Assembly: GCF_019904175.1 (NCBI RefSeq)
Contig: NZ_CP061913.1
Location: 10,044,001 to 10,108,000 of the forward strand
Source: Dactylosporangium vinaceum
GTDB taxonomy: Bacteria > Actinomycetota > Actinomycetes > Mycobacteriales > Micromonosporaceae
Reading direction: 5' to 3'
DNA: 64,000 bases
Shown here one piece after another: positions 33,310 through 41,885 of this stretch (position 1 is the stretch's first letter; each line of letters opens with the position of its first letter). A program made the translations under genes and the position numbers. The notes below the pieces were generated by a model. That model saw only the letters and a program-made list of their open reading frames with translations. It did no database searches and was not told where the DNA came from.

Positions 33310-33744
33310 GTGATCGAGCGCCGAGTCGCCGTCGTCTTCCTCGTCGACCCGCAGGGCCGGGTGCTCATGCAGCACCGGGACCTCCACGCCAAGGTCTCCC
33401 CCAACCAGTGGGCCATGCCCGGCGGCAAGATCGAGGACGGGGAGACGCCGGAGGAGGCGGCCCGCCGCGAGGTGCGCGAGGAGACGGGGCTGGACGCCGG
33501 GGACATCAGGCAGTACCTCGTGCGCACCCGCCCTTCGGTGACGACCGCCGACGGCGAGGTCGAGATGCACGTCTTCTACGGGCCGACCGACGCCACGCAG
33601 GCCGACATCGTGCTGGGCGAGGGCCAGGCGATGGTGTTCCTCACACCCGAGGAGGCGCTGGCGCGCGACCTGGGGGTCACCGCGGCCCTGTTGCTGCCCG
33701 TGTTCCTGGGCTCACCCGAGTACCGGGCGCTGGCCGACCGGTAA
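33310..33744 (+). CDS. NUDIX hydrolase
   Basis: A 144-residue pyrophosphohydrolase. The Nudix box runs from GGKIEDGETPEEAARREVREETGL (about residues 35-58), with all catalytic Glu residues present. The substrate is not predictable; candidates are oxidised nucleotides or nucleotide sugars. It starts at a GTG and is probably in an operon with the upstream UPF0047 gene. Confidence 0.92.
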   Translation: MIERRVAVVFLVDPQGRVLMQHRDLHAKVSPNQWAMPGGKIEDGETPEEAARREVREETGLDAGDIRQYLVRTRPSVTTADGEVEMHVFYGPTDATQADIVLGEGQAMVFLTPEEALARDLGVTAALLLPVFLGSPEYRALADR

Positions 33745-33818
33745 GCGGTGGGTCGGCTAATTGGCCGGTTTCCGGCAGTGCCGCGGTTACAAGTGGCATC
33801 CGATGACCGTTTTCGGCC

Positions 33819-36266
33819 ATGCTGTCGAGCGTGACCACCCCTCAGGATCTCGACGAGCGGTTCCGTGCCGAGCTCGCCGGGCTCGTCGCCGCGGCGTCCG
33901 CGCGGGACCTCGACGAACCCGTCCGCGAGGACACCGCACTCACCGGCGAGCAGGCCCGCGCACTCTACGACGCCCAGTCGACGAGCCGCCACCTGGACCT
34001 GGCCGCCCGCTGGCTGCGGAGCTTCGACGCCGGGTACTACACCATCGGCTCGTCGGGGCACGAGGGGAACGCCGCCGTCGCCGCCGCGCTGCGCCCGACC
34101 GACCCGGCCCTGCTGCACTACCGCTCGGGCGGGTTCTACTGCATGCGGGCCTCTCAGGTGGCCGGCAGCGACCCGATCCGCGACGTGCTGCGGGGCATCG
34201 TCGCCTCGGCCAAGGAGCCCATCGCCGGCGGCCGGCACAAGGTGTTCGGCCACGCCGACCTGCACGTGGTCCCGACCACCTCGACGATCGCCTCGCACCT
34301 GCCGCGGGCCGTCGGCGTCGCCTACGCGCTCGGCCGCGGCAAGCGCCTCGACCCGCCCGGCGGCGGCCACGGCTGGCCCGCCGACGCCATAGTCGTCTCC
34401 TCCTTCGGCGACGCCTCCATCAACCACGCGGCCGCCACCGCCGCGTTCAACACCGCCGGCTGGTGCGACCACATCGGCCTGAAGCTGCCGCTGCTGTTCG
34501 TCTGCGAGGACAACGGGCTGGGCATCAGCGTGCGCACGCCCGACGGCTGGGTGGCCGCGGCGCTCGGCAGCCGCCCCGGGCTGCGCTACTACACGGCCGA
34601 CGGGTGCGACACGGCCGCGACCTACGACCGGGCGGCCGAGGCGGCGGCGTGGGTGCGCCGCTACCGGCGCCCGGCCGTGCTGCACCTGACCACCATCCGG
34701 CTCATGGGGCACGCGGGCGCGGACGCCGAGATGGCCTACCGCTCCCCCGTGGAGATCGCCGCCGACCTGGCCCGCGACCCGCTCGTGCGCACCGCCCGGA
34801 TGCTCGTCGAGGCCGGGGTGGCCACCCCGGCCGAGCTCATGACCCGCTACGACGAGATCGGCTGGGAGGTCCGCCGGATCGCCGAGGAGGTGCTCGGCGA
34901 GCCGAAGCTCGCCAGTGCGGCCGAGGTCACCGCCCCGCTGGCCCCGCGCCGGCCGGTGCGCGTGTCCCGGGCCGTCGCCGACGCGGCCGCCCACCTCGCC
35001 GCGGCCGACCAGTCGGAGACGGCCGAGGAGCACAGCGGCGAGCTCGACGACAACCTCGAGTTCACGCCGCTGTCCGCGGCGGCCGACACGGAGGAGTGGC
35101 CCGAGCCCGAGCCGTCGCCCGCGCCGGCGGCCTCGATCCGGCCCGTGTCCGGTACCCCGCGCAACAACAACAACGGCCACGGCACCCCGGGGACCCGCCT
35201 CGCCGCGTTCGCCGGGAAGCTGCCGGAGAAGGCCGGCCCGCTCACCCTGGCCCAGACCATCAACGCCGCGCTCACCGATGCGATGCTCGCGTACCCCCAA
35301 ATGGTCGTCTATGGCGAGGACGTCGCCGCGAAGGGCGGCGTCTACGGGGTCACCAAGGGGCTGCGCGACCGCTTCGGCGCGACGAGGGTCTTCGACACCC
35401 TCCTGGACGAGACGAGCATCCTCGGCCTCGGGCTCGGCGCCGGCCTGGCCGGGATGCTGCCGGTCCCCGAGATCCAGTACCTCGCCTACCTGCACAACGC
35501 CGAGGACCAGCTCCGCGGCGAGGCGGCCACCATGCAGTTCTTCTCGCAGGGCGCCTTCCACAACCCCATGGTGGTGCGGGTCGCCGGGCTGGCGTATCAG
35601 CTGGGCTTCGGCGGGCACTTCCACAACGACAACGCCCTGGCCGTCCTGCGCGACATCCCCGGCCTGGTGGTGGCCGCGCCATCCCGGCCCGAGGACGCCG
35701 CCCCGATGCTGCGCACCTGCCTGGCCAGCGCGGTCGTCGACGGCAGCGTGTGCGTGTTCCTGGAGCCGATCGCGATGTACCACACCCGCGACCTGCACCG
35801 CGACAACGACAACTGGTGGCTGGCGGACTACGCCCCGCCGAGCGAGTGGCCGGCCATCCACGCGCCGATCGGGCGGGCCCGCGCCTACGAGGGCGGCCCC
35901 AACGACGACCTGACAATCATCACCTTCGGCAACGGGGTGCGGCTCTCCCTGCGCGCGGCCAACCGGCTCGCCGCCGAGGGGATCACCGCCCGGGTGGTCG
36001 ACCTGCGCTGGCTGTCACCCCTGCCCGTCGGGGACATCATCAAGCACGCCTCCGACACCGGCCGAGTGCTCATCGTCGACGAGACCCGCCGCTCGGGCGG
36101 GGTCGGCGAGGGCGTCATCGCGGCGCTCGTCGACGGCGGGTACGTCGGCGTCGCCCGCCGGGTCGCCGCGGTCGACTCGTTCGTGCCGCTGGGACCGGCC
36201 GCGAACCACGTACTGGTGTCCGAAGACCAGATCATTCAGGGCGCCCGGTCACTGCTGGCCCGGTAA
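33819..36266 (+). CDS. Fused 2-oxoacid dehydrogenase E1 (alpha plus beta)
   Basis: An 815-residue thiamine-diphosphate enzyme. Residues 30-400 are the E1 alpha part: YYTIGSSGHEGNAAVAAAL, HYRSGGFYCMRA, and the thiamine-binding SFGDASINHAAATAAFN. Residues 400-460 are an acidic, Pro/Ala-rich linker with NNNN. Residues 465-815 are the beta part (AMLAYPQMVVYGEDVAAKGGVYGVTKGL ... VVDLRWLSPLPVGDII). Fused E1 of this type in actinobacteria is probably a branched-chain or general 2-oxoacid dehydrogenase. No E2 or E3 gene is adjacent, so the partner proteins must lie elsewhere. Confidence 0.9.
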   Translation: MLSSVTTPQDLDERFRAELAGLVAAASARDLDEPVREDTALTGEQARALYDAQSTSRHLDLAARWLRSFDAGYYTIGSSGHEGNAAVAAALRPTDPALLHYRSGGFYCMRASQVAGSDPIRDVLRGIVASAKEPIAGGRHKVFGHADLHVVPTTSTIASHLPRAVGVAYALGRGKRLDPPGGGHGWPADAIVVSSFGDASINHAAATAAFNTAGWCDHIGLKLPLLFVCEDNGLGISVRTPDGWVAAALGSRPGLRYYTADGCDTAATYDRAAEAAAWVRRYRRPAVLHLTTIRLMGHAGADAEMAYRSPVEIAADLARDPLVRTARMLVEAGVATPAELMTRYDEIGWEVRRIAEEVLGEPKLASAAEVTAPLAPRRPVRVSRAVADAAAHLAAADQSETAEEHSGELDDNLEFTPLSAAADTEEWPEPEPSPAPAASIRPVSGTPRNNNNGHGTPGTRLAAFAGKLPEKAGPLTLAQTINAALTDAMLAYPQMVVYGEDVAAKGGVYGVTKGLRDRFGATRVFDTLLDETSILGLGLGAGLAGMLPVPEIQYLAYLHNAEDQLRGEAATMQFFSQGAFHNPMVVRVAGLAYQLGFGGHFHNDNALAVLRDIPGLVVAAPSRPEDAAPMLRTCLASAVVDGSVCVFLEPIAMYHTRDLHRDNDNWWLADYAPPSEWPAIHAPIGRARAYEGGPNDDLTIITFGNGVRLSLRAANRLAAEGITARVVDLRWLSPLPVGDIIKHASDTGRVLIVDETRRSGGVGEGVIAALVDGGYVGVARRVAAVDSFVPLGPAANHVLVSEDQIIQGARSLLAR

Positions 36267-36374
36267 TCTGGACTATCAACTTTTCGATCGCATCGGTGCG
36301 CCACTTGCGTTGACGGCCCGTACTGTGTGGACTACGCGCTAACAAGTGGTTGTTGCGACAGGAGGCAGTGGACA

Positions 36375-36806
36375 GTGAACGCGACCGCGGGTCAGGCCGA
36401 GGTGAAGAGCCTGGCGGACCGGTTCGGAGTCGAACCGGGCATGGTCGTTATGGAGATGGGGTACGACGACGACGTCGACCAGGATCTCCGCGACGTCCTG
36501 ATCGACCGGTGCGGGGACCTGGTTGACGAGGAAACCGACGAGGTAGTCGACGTGGTGCTGCTGTGGTGGCGCGACGACGACGGCGACCTGGTTGAAACCC
36601 TCATCGACGCCCTCGGCCCGCTGGCTGACAACGGCGTGGTGTGGCTGCTCACGCCGAAGGCCGGCCGCCCCGGCCACGTCGAGCCGAGCGATATCAACGA
36701 GTCGGCGCCCACCGCGGGGTTGCAGCAGACCTCGACGATCAACGCGGGCAAGGACTGGACCGCGGCCCGGCTGGTTGCGCCCCGCGCCGCCCGCTCGCGC
36801 CGCTGA
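36375..36806 (+). CDS. DUF3052 protein
   Basis: A 143-residue acidic protein: KSLADRFGVEPGMVVMEMGYDDDVDQDLRDVLIDRCGDLVDEE and VVLLWWRDDDGDLVETLIDALGPLADNGVVWLLTPKAGRPGHVEPSDI. This is the DUF3052 family, conserved beside aceE in actinobacteria. The function is unknown. It starts at a GTG with GGAGG upstream. Confidence 0.92.
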   Translation: MNATAGQAEVKSLADRFGVEPGMVVMEMGYDDDVDQDLRDVLIDRCGDLVDEETDEVVDVVLLWWRDDDGDLVETLIDALGPLADNGVVWLLTPKAGRPGHVEPSDINESAPTAGLQQTSTINAGKDWTAARLVAPRAARSRR

Positions 36807-36937
36807 CCTCGGGCTCCGGCCTCAGGGTTTCGGTCTTTCGGGCCTTCGGGCCCCTAGGCTTTCCGGCCGCGCCGGTCGTCAGGCGCGGCCATTCTTTCGT
36901 GCGCTGCTCGTCCTTCGGGCACCCGTAGCCCCGGCCC

Positions 36938-39577
36938 TCAAGCGGTCGGCTGGGGCGTGGGCTTCTTCGAGGTCGGTGCGGTCGACGGCGGCTTCGAGCT
37001 CCAGCCCGAGCTCGACGTGCTCGGCTGCGGGGCCTTCGTCGTCTTCGTGTTTGTCGGCCCGCTGCCCGGCTGCCAGCCCTCCGGCATGAACAGGCGCACC
37101 TGGGTGAACGAGGCGTCCGCCGTCTTCCCCGTCAGCGTGAACGCGCCCAGGTCCACCTTGCCCTGGGTCAGCTGGTCGTCCGACACCGGCCCGAGCGTCA
37201 CCCCGTTGACGTAGGCGCTCAGCTGGTTGCCCTCCACCTTGAACGCGACGAACGGCTCGGTCACGCCGTCGGCCGGCTTGATCGGCCAGTCCTTGAGCAG
37301 GTCCTTGTCCCCCGGCAGATCCTTGTACAGCCGATAGAGCCGGACATGGTTGTCATCGCAGAGCCCGAGGGTGTACCCGTGGTCGCCGGTCCGCAGCCAC
37401 ATGCCCGCACACCCGGCGTTGACCTTCACCTTGGCCTCGATGCTGCCGTCGGTCATGGGCACGTCCAGCGGCGGCTTGAGCGTGCAGCCGGTGAGCCCCG
37501 GCGCGGCCTCCGTGGTGACGCGCAGCCGTCCGTTGCCGGTGTCGCAGCGGCCGCCCTCGGACTCCTGCTGCGACTTCCACAGCTGGTCGACCGAGCCGAG
37601 CCCCTGGTCGCGCCAGCCGTTGGGGACCCACGCGGGCTCGTCCTCCCGGGTGTACGCCGGGATGGTCTTCACGCCGTCGGCCGCCTGGCTCTGCTGCGGG
37701 GTGCTGCTCGGACCGTCGCCGGCCTGGTTGTCGGTGCGGTCGCGGTTCTGGAAGACCACGTAGCCGGTCAGGGCCAGCGCGATGACCAGGATGCCGATGA
37801 GCACGGGGACGGCCCAGTTGCGGCTCGCGCTCGGTGGGGGCGGGGCCTCCTCGCGCGGGGCCGGGGCGTAGACGGCCGGCTGGGCGCTCGGGGAGACGTA
37901 CGCCTGCGGCGGCGGGGACTGGGGGACGTACGCGGGCGGCACCATGCGCGGCGGCGCCGGGGTGGGCACCGCCTGCGGCGCCGGGTTCATCGGGCGGAGG
38001 CGCTGGGTGGCCTGCTGGTCGGCCGGGCCGCTGACCGGGCGGTTGCCGGGGTGCTGGTATGCGGCTGGGCTGACGGGGACGCCGCTGACCGGGGCCTGGT
38101 TGTGGCCGGCCGGGCTCTGCGGCACCGTCGGGTAGGCGCCGGCGTGCTGCTGGAAGGCCGCGGGGCTGACCGGGACGCCGCTGACCGGGCCGCCGATCGG
38201 GGTGCCGCTGACCGGGGCCGGGTTCTGGGGCACCGTGGGGTAGGCGCCGGGCTGCTGCTGGAAGGCGGCCGGGCTCATCGGGGCGCCGCTGACCGGGGCC
38301 TGCTGGGCGGCCTGCTGCGCTTGGGCGGCCTGCTGGGCTTGGGCTTGTTGGGCTTGGGCTTGTTGGGCGTTGGCGTGGGCTTGCTGGGCCTGCGCCTGAG
38401 CTTGCTGGGCCTGTGCGGCTTGAGGTGATCCTTGCGGCCACATGGGCCCCGGTTGACCGACGGCGGCGCCGTTGGCGGGGGCCGGCTGCTGGTTCTGGGC
38501 CGGGCGGGACACGTTCACCCAGGCGCGCAGGCTGCCCTCGGCGACGACGAGCTCCGGCTGCTCGATGACTGTCGGGGCGAGGCCGAGCTCCTTCTGCAGG
38601 AGGGTGGCGACGAGGGGCACCCGGCTGGAGCCGCCGACCAGGAACAGCCCGGCCAGCTTCTCCTTCTCCATCTTGCCCCAGCGCATGACCGCTGCGGTGG
38701 TGCGGACGGTCTGCTCGAGCAGCGGCCGCGCCTTCTCCTCGAACTGCTCCCGGGTGATCGTGACGTCGGCCGCGGCGATCGGGACGTGCAGGGCCGCGCT
38801 GGCGCTGCGGGACAGCATCTCCTTGGCGATCCGGGCGTCGTCCCAGAGCATGCGCCGGTGCCGCCGGTCCTCGGTGGTCTGCGGGTTGTCGAGCCGCGCC
38901 CACACCTCGGGGTTCTCGAGCTGCGTCCGCGCGTGCTCGACCACCAGCGCGTCGAGGTCGAGCCCGCCCAGGTCGTCGATCCCGTCGACGGCCCGCACGT
39001 CGAACCCCTCCCCCGACCGGCTCACGAGGCTGGCGTCGAACGTGCCACCGCCGAAGTCGTAGACGAGGAGCCCCTGGTCACCGGTCAGCGGCTTCTGCAG
39101 TACCCCCGCAAAATAATGGGCGGCGGCAACCGGCTCGGGCATGAGGGCCGGCTGGGGCAGCCCGGCGAGCTTCGCACCCTCCACGAGCGCCAGCCGCCGC
39201 GACACCCCCCAGGCCGCCGGGTGCGTCAGCGTGAGCTCCGCCACGGGCCCGCCGGCCACCCGGACCGCCTCGGTCCGGACGTGCCCGAGCACCGCCCCGA
39301 TGAGCGTGGGCACCGTCAGCTCCCGCTCCCCGAGCAGCACGGTCCCGTCATCGATGCGCCGCTTGGGGCTCCCCTCGAACCGCGCCGGGTCCACCCGCGC
39401 CGCGTGCAGGGCATCCCGCCCGACCAGCAGCACCCCGTCGGTCTGCGCAAAGACAGCGGACGGCAACAGCGGCGACCCGTCGAACAACAACGGCCGCACC
39501 CTCCCATCCGGCCACGCCAATAGCGCAACCGTGTGGGAGGTTCCAAAATCGATGCCGAGCCGCGGCCCTGCTGCCAT
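36938..39577 (-). CDS. Membrane-anchored Hsp70-family protein with extracytoplasmic domain
   Basis: An 879-residue protein. Residues 1-360 form a DnaK-like ATPase (LGIDFGTSHTVALL; VYDFGGGTFDASLV; LFLVGGSSRVPLVATLL), cytoplasmic. Residues 370-560 are low complexity, rich in Gln, Ala and Pro with repeated PVSGVPVSPAAFQQ units. A membrane helix follows (VPVLIGILVIALALTGYVVF, about 585-605), then an exported domain of about 250 residues. There is no substrate-binding domain of DnaK type, so this is probably a sensor or scaffold rather than a folding chaperone. The nearly repeated Gln-Ala tract at 38300-38420 is prone to length variation. Confidence 0.85.
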   Translation of the reverse strand: MAAGPRLGIDFGTSHTVALLAWPDGRVRPLLFDGSPLLPSAVFAQTDGVLLVGRDALHAARVDPARFEGSPKRRIDDGTVLLGERELTVPTLIGAVLGHVRTEAVRVAGGPVAELTLTHPAAWGVSRRLALVEGAKLAGLPQPALMPEPVAAAHYFAGVLQKPLTGDQGLLVYDFGGGTFDASLVSRSGEGFDVRAVDGIDDLGGLDLDALVVEHARTQLENPEVWARLDNPQTTEDRRHRRMLWDDARIAKEMLSRSASAALHVPIAAADVTITREQFEEKARPLLEQTVRTTAAVMRWGKMEKEKLAGLFLVGGSSRVPLVATLLQKELGLAPTVIEQPELVVAEGSLRAWVNVSRPAQNQQPAPANGAAVGQPGPMWPQGSPQAAQAQQAQAQAQQAHANAQQAQAQQAQAQQAAQAQQAAQQAPVSGAPMSPAAFQQQPGAYPTVPQNPAPVSGTPIGGPVSGVPVSPAAFQQHAGAYPTVPQSPAGHNQAPVSGVPVSPAAYQHPGNRPVSGPADQQATQRLRPMNPAPQAVPTPAPPRMVPPAYVPQSPPPQAYVSPSAQPAVYAPAPREEAPPPPSASRNWAVPVLIGILVIALALTGYVVFQNRDRTDNQAGDGPSSTPQQSQAADGVKTIPAYTREDEPAWVPNGWRDQGLGSVDQLWKSQQESEGGRCDTGNGRLRVTTEAAPGLTGCTLKPPLDVPMTDGSIEAKVKVNAGCAGMWLRTGDHGYTLGLCDDNHVRLYRLYKDLPGDKDLLKDWPIKPADGVTEPFVAFKVEGNQLSAYVNGVTLGPVSDDQLTQGKVDLGAFTLTGKTADASFTQVRLFMPEGWQPGSGPTNTKTTKAPQPSTSSSGWSSKPPSTAPTSKKPTPQPTA

Positions 39578-39624
39578 GCGGGCGAGTGTAGGCCCCCGGT
39601 ACGACAGCTGGCATATTCGAGGGT

Positions 39625-40083
39625 ATGACAGTGGATGTCGGAGATCCGGCACCGGACTTCCAGCTGCGCGACCAGAACAACCAGGAGGTGACCCTGGCCT
39701 CGTTCCGCACCCGGAAGGCCGTCCTCCTGGTCTTCTACCCCCTGGCGTTCACGGGCACCTGCCAAGGTGAGCTGACCGCAGTACAGTCCGACCTGGATGC
39801 CTTCCAGAACGACAAGGTCCAGATCCTCACGGTGAGCGTCGACTCCCCGTACGCCCACAAGGTCTGGGCCACCCGAGAGGGCTACACCTTCCCGATGCTC
39901 TCCGACTTCTGGCCCCACGGCGCCGTCGCCTCGGCCTACGGCGTCCTGAACGAGGCCAGGGGCTACGCCAACCGCGGCACATTCCTGATCGACCCGGAGG
40001 GTGTGATCGCCTTCAGCGAGCACCACCCGCCCTCCCACTCGAGGGACCTCTCCGTCTGGCAGGCCGCGATCACCGCCCTCTAG
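39625..40083 (+). CDS. Peroxiredoxin (AhpE-like)
   Basis: A 152-residue thiol peroxidase that reduces hydroperoxides. PLAFTGTCQGEL (about residues 39-50) carries the peroxidatic Cys. No clear resolving Cys is present, which makes it a 1-Cys type like mycobacterial AhpE. The usual FTGVC is FTGTC here. It lies in the same neighbourhood as aceE and DUF3052, as AhpE does in mycobacteria. It is divergent from the Hsp70 gene. Confidence 0.92.
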   Translation: MTVDVGDPAPDFQLRDQNNQEVTLASFRTRKAVLLVFYPLAFTGTCQGELTAVQSDLDAFQNDKVQILTVSVDSPYAHKVWATREGYTFPMLSDFWPHGAVASAYGVLNEARGYANRGTFLIDPEGVIAFSEHHPPSHSRDLSVWQAAITAL

Positions 40084-40242
40084 TGCCCTCCACCAACGTC
40101 GACGCCGGTCAGGTGGTGTGGACATCGCACCGGCCGGCGCCACGTATAGGAGGCGACGCCCGGCCCCGGTGGCTGTACCGTCATCAGCGCCGGGTTGGGT
40201 AACATCTCCGGTACCTATCTCTCGCCCGACGGTCGAGAGCGA

Positions 40243-40317
40243 GGGCGCGTAGCTCAGTGGGAGAGCACCCGCCTTACAAGCGGGGGGTCGTTGGTTCGAA
40301 ACCAACCGTGCCCACCA
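40243..40317 (+). tRNA. tRNA-Val (anticodon TAC)
   Basis: A 75-base cloverleaf with encoded CCA. The acceptor GGGCGCG pairs with CGTGCCC, the anticodon loop is CTTACAA (anticodon 40275-40277), and the T-arm GGTTCGAAACC is intact. The 43 bases from 40273 to 40315 are the att core of element 2, recurring at 56166-56208 and, diverged, three more times. Confidence 0.97.
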
Positions 40318-40354
40318 GCAAGTTCTGCCCGTCCGGTTTTGTTTTTGCTGCCAG

Positions 40355-40390
40355 TTACGGCATCACTTACGGCAGTTGGCTCTTACGACA
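40355..40390 (+). promoter_or_regulatory. Integrase arm-type repeats near attL of element 2
   Basis: TTACGGCA at 40355 and 40367 (12 bp apart) and TTACGACA at 40383, the last overlapping the integrase stop codon. The same pairs precede every tRNA-Val 3' copy to the right, so these are good candidates for integrase arm-binding sites. Confidence 0.65.
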
Positions 40391-41588
40391 GCCAGCCGTC
40401 GAGCTTGTCGAGCGCCTTGCGCATCTCCTGAAGGTTGGAGTGCGCGTAGATCTTCAGGGTGAGCTTCACGTCCGAGTGGCGGGCGATGGCCTGGACGATG
40501 TGCGGCGGCACTCCCAGCTCCATGAGCACCGTCACGACGGTGTGGCGGAGGTCGTGGAGCCGGACGTCGGTGAGGCCGGCCCGCTCCCGTACGCCCGTGA
40601 AGTGTCGCGCCAGGTTGCGCGGCTCCATCGGGGTGCCGATCTCAGATGGGAAGACCAGCCCGTGCTCCTTCCAGCCCTCGGCCAGGTCCTTGCGCTCGTG
40701 GTCCTGAGCGGTCCGATGCCGGCGGAGGGTGTTACGGGTGATCTCGGGCAGCGGCAGGACGCTATCGGAACTTTCAGTCTTTGTGTCCTGAATGTGTAGC
40801 TTGCCACCGGCCCGCTGGACGGTCTTCTCGATCGTTATCGTCCCGTTGTCGAGGTCGATGTCCTGCCAGCGCAGTCCGAGCAGTTCTCCACGTCGAAGTC
40901 CCATCGTGGCGGCGACGACGTAGAGGGCGTACAGCCGGTGCCCCTGTGCCGCCTTCAGGAGCAACTTCATCTCGCCGACTGAGAGACCCTTGCCGATCTT
41001 GTAGCGAGGCGTGGTCACCTTGACCAGCGTGGCGACGTTCCGGGCCAGCAGCTCCTCGCGCATCGCGTGCTGGAGTGCGTTGCGGAGCACCGCGTGAACG
41101 TACTGGACCTGCCGGACGCTTGGAACGCGTCCGCAGCATGCGCCGACCGAACAGCAGCGGCCCTGCCGGTCCCACTCGTTCGCGCAGCACAGGCACTTCT
41201 GCTTCAGTCCGTCTAGGAAGGTGCGGACATGTTGCACCTGGAGCCCGGTCAGCCGCCGCCGGCCGAGCCCCGGGATGAGGTGCAGCCGGACAGCTCCCTC
41301 GTACCCCTCGGCCGTCTTGGGCCGGAGGCCGGACACGTAAACCTGCAGCCAGTAGCGCAGGTACTCCTCGACTTTCCAGGACCGGTCGGGCGCCGGAATG
41401 CCTCGGTGCGACTTCGCCTTGAGTTCGACGAGCCGCTCATGTGCCTCGTCCCAGGTCTTGCCGTACACCGTCTTGCGCTTCATGGAACCGTCGGTCGTCA
41501 TGACGAATGCCGTACCGGCCCACGAGCCGTTCGGGCGTTGATAGATCGAGCCCTCGCCGTTCGGGTTCCGACCTTTCTGTTTGCTCAT
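40383..41588 (-). CDS. int: Tyrosine recombinase / integrase of element 2
   Basis: A 401-residue integrase acting at the tRNA-Val 3' end. Active-site residues are visible: Arg in TMGLRRGELLGL, HDLRHTVVT, His in AIARHSDVKL and Tyr in IYAHSNLQ. The core-binding domain holds a Cys-rich insert (CLCCANEWDRQGRCCSVGACC), common in actinobacterial integrases of this class and probably zinc-binding. It is only distantly related to the element 1 enzyme. The gene ends about 65 bases from the tRNA. Its ATG overlaps the excisionase stop. Confidence 0.95.
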   Translation of the reverse strand: MSKQKGRNPNGEGSIYQRPNGSWAGTAFVMTTDGSMKRKTVYGKTWDEAHERLVELKAKSHRGIPAPDRSWKVEEYLRYWLQVYVSGLRPKTAEGYEGAVRLHLIPGLGRRRLTGLQVQHVRTFLDGLKQKCLCCANEWDRQGRCCSVGACCGRVPSVRQVQYVHAVLRNALQHAMREELLARNVATLVKVTTPRYKIGKGLSVGEMKLLLKAAQGHRLYALYVVAATMGLRRGELLGLRWQDIDLDNGTITIEKTVQRAGGKLHIQDTKTESSDSVLPLPEITRNTLRRHRTAQDHERKDLAEGWKEHGLVFPSEIGTPMEPRNLARHFTGVRERAGLTDVRLHDLRHTVVTVLMELGVPPHIVQAIARHSDVKLTLKIYAHSNLQEMRKALDKLDGWLS

Positions 41589-41752
41589 CGCTCCTCCTCC
41601 AGGAGCCGGGCGATCGCCTCATCGATCGCCGAGCGAGGAACCAGCCGGCGGCTGCCGATCTTGATCGACCGCAGCCGGCCGGTTCGGATGAGTTGGTAGG
41701 CCAGCGAACGGCCGATGCCGAGTTCGCGGGCCGCTTCTTCTACACGCAGCAA
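41585..41752 (-). CDS. xis: Excisionase-type helix-turn-helix protein of element 2
   Basis: A 55-residue minimum: LLRVEEAARELGIGRSLAYQ, then LIRTGRLRSIKIGSRRLVPRS, ending AIARLLEEER. This is a full HTH_17 domain. The stop overlaps the integrase ATG (ATGA). No ATG or GTG lies in frame. The only usual start is a TTG at 41752. The frame continues upstream through STSTTEPRREKR to a GCG following GGAG, where relatives would be expected to have a GTG, so a start-codon mutation or non-standard start is possible. Confidence 0.8.
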   Translation of the reverse strand: MLRVEEAARELGIGRSLAYQLIRTGRLRSIKIGSRRLVPRSAIDEAIARLLEEER

Positions 41753-41885
41753 CCTCTTCTCTCGTCGCGGCTCGGTGGTGCTCGTGCTCGCCTCCTCTCA
41801 GGTCGTGGGTTGTCCGCGTCAACGTCCGTCCGCCGTCCGTCCGTGCGCTGACATGCGCAGACGCGTGCAAGAGACGGACGGACGT

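Noticed and set aside
33761..36313. Rightward 850-codon frame overlapping the E1 fusion
   Set aside because: Arg/Pro-rich shadow of the real E1 gene. The frame at 33819 has clear thiamine-binding motifs.
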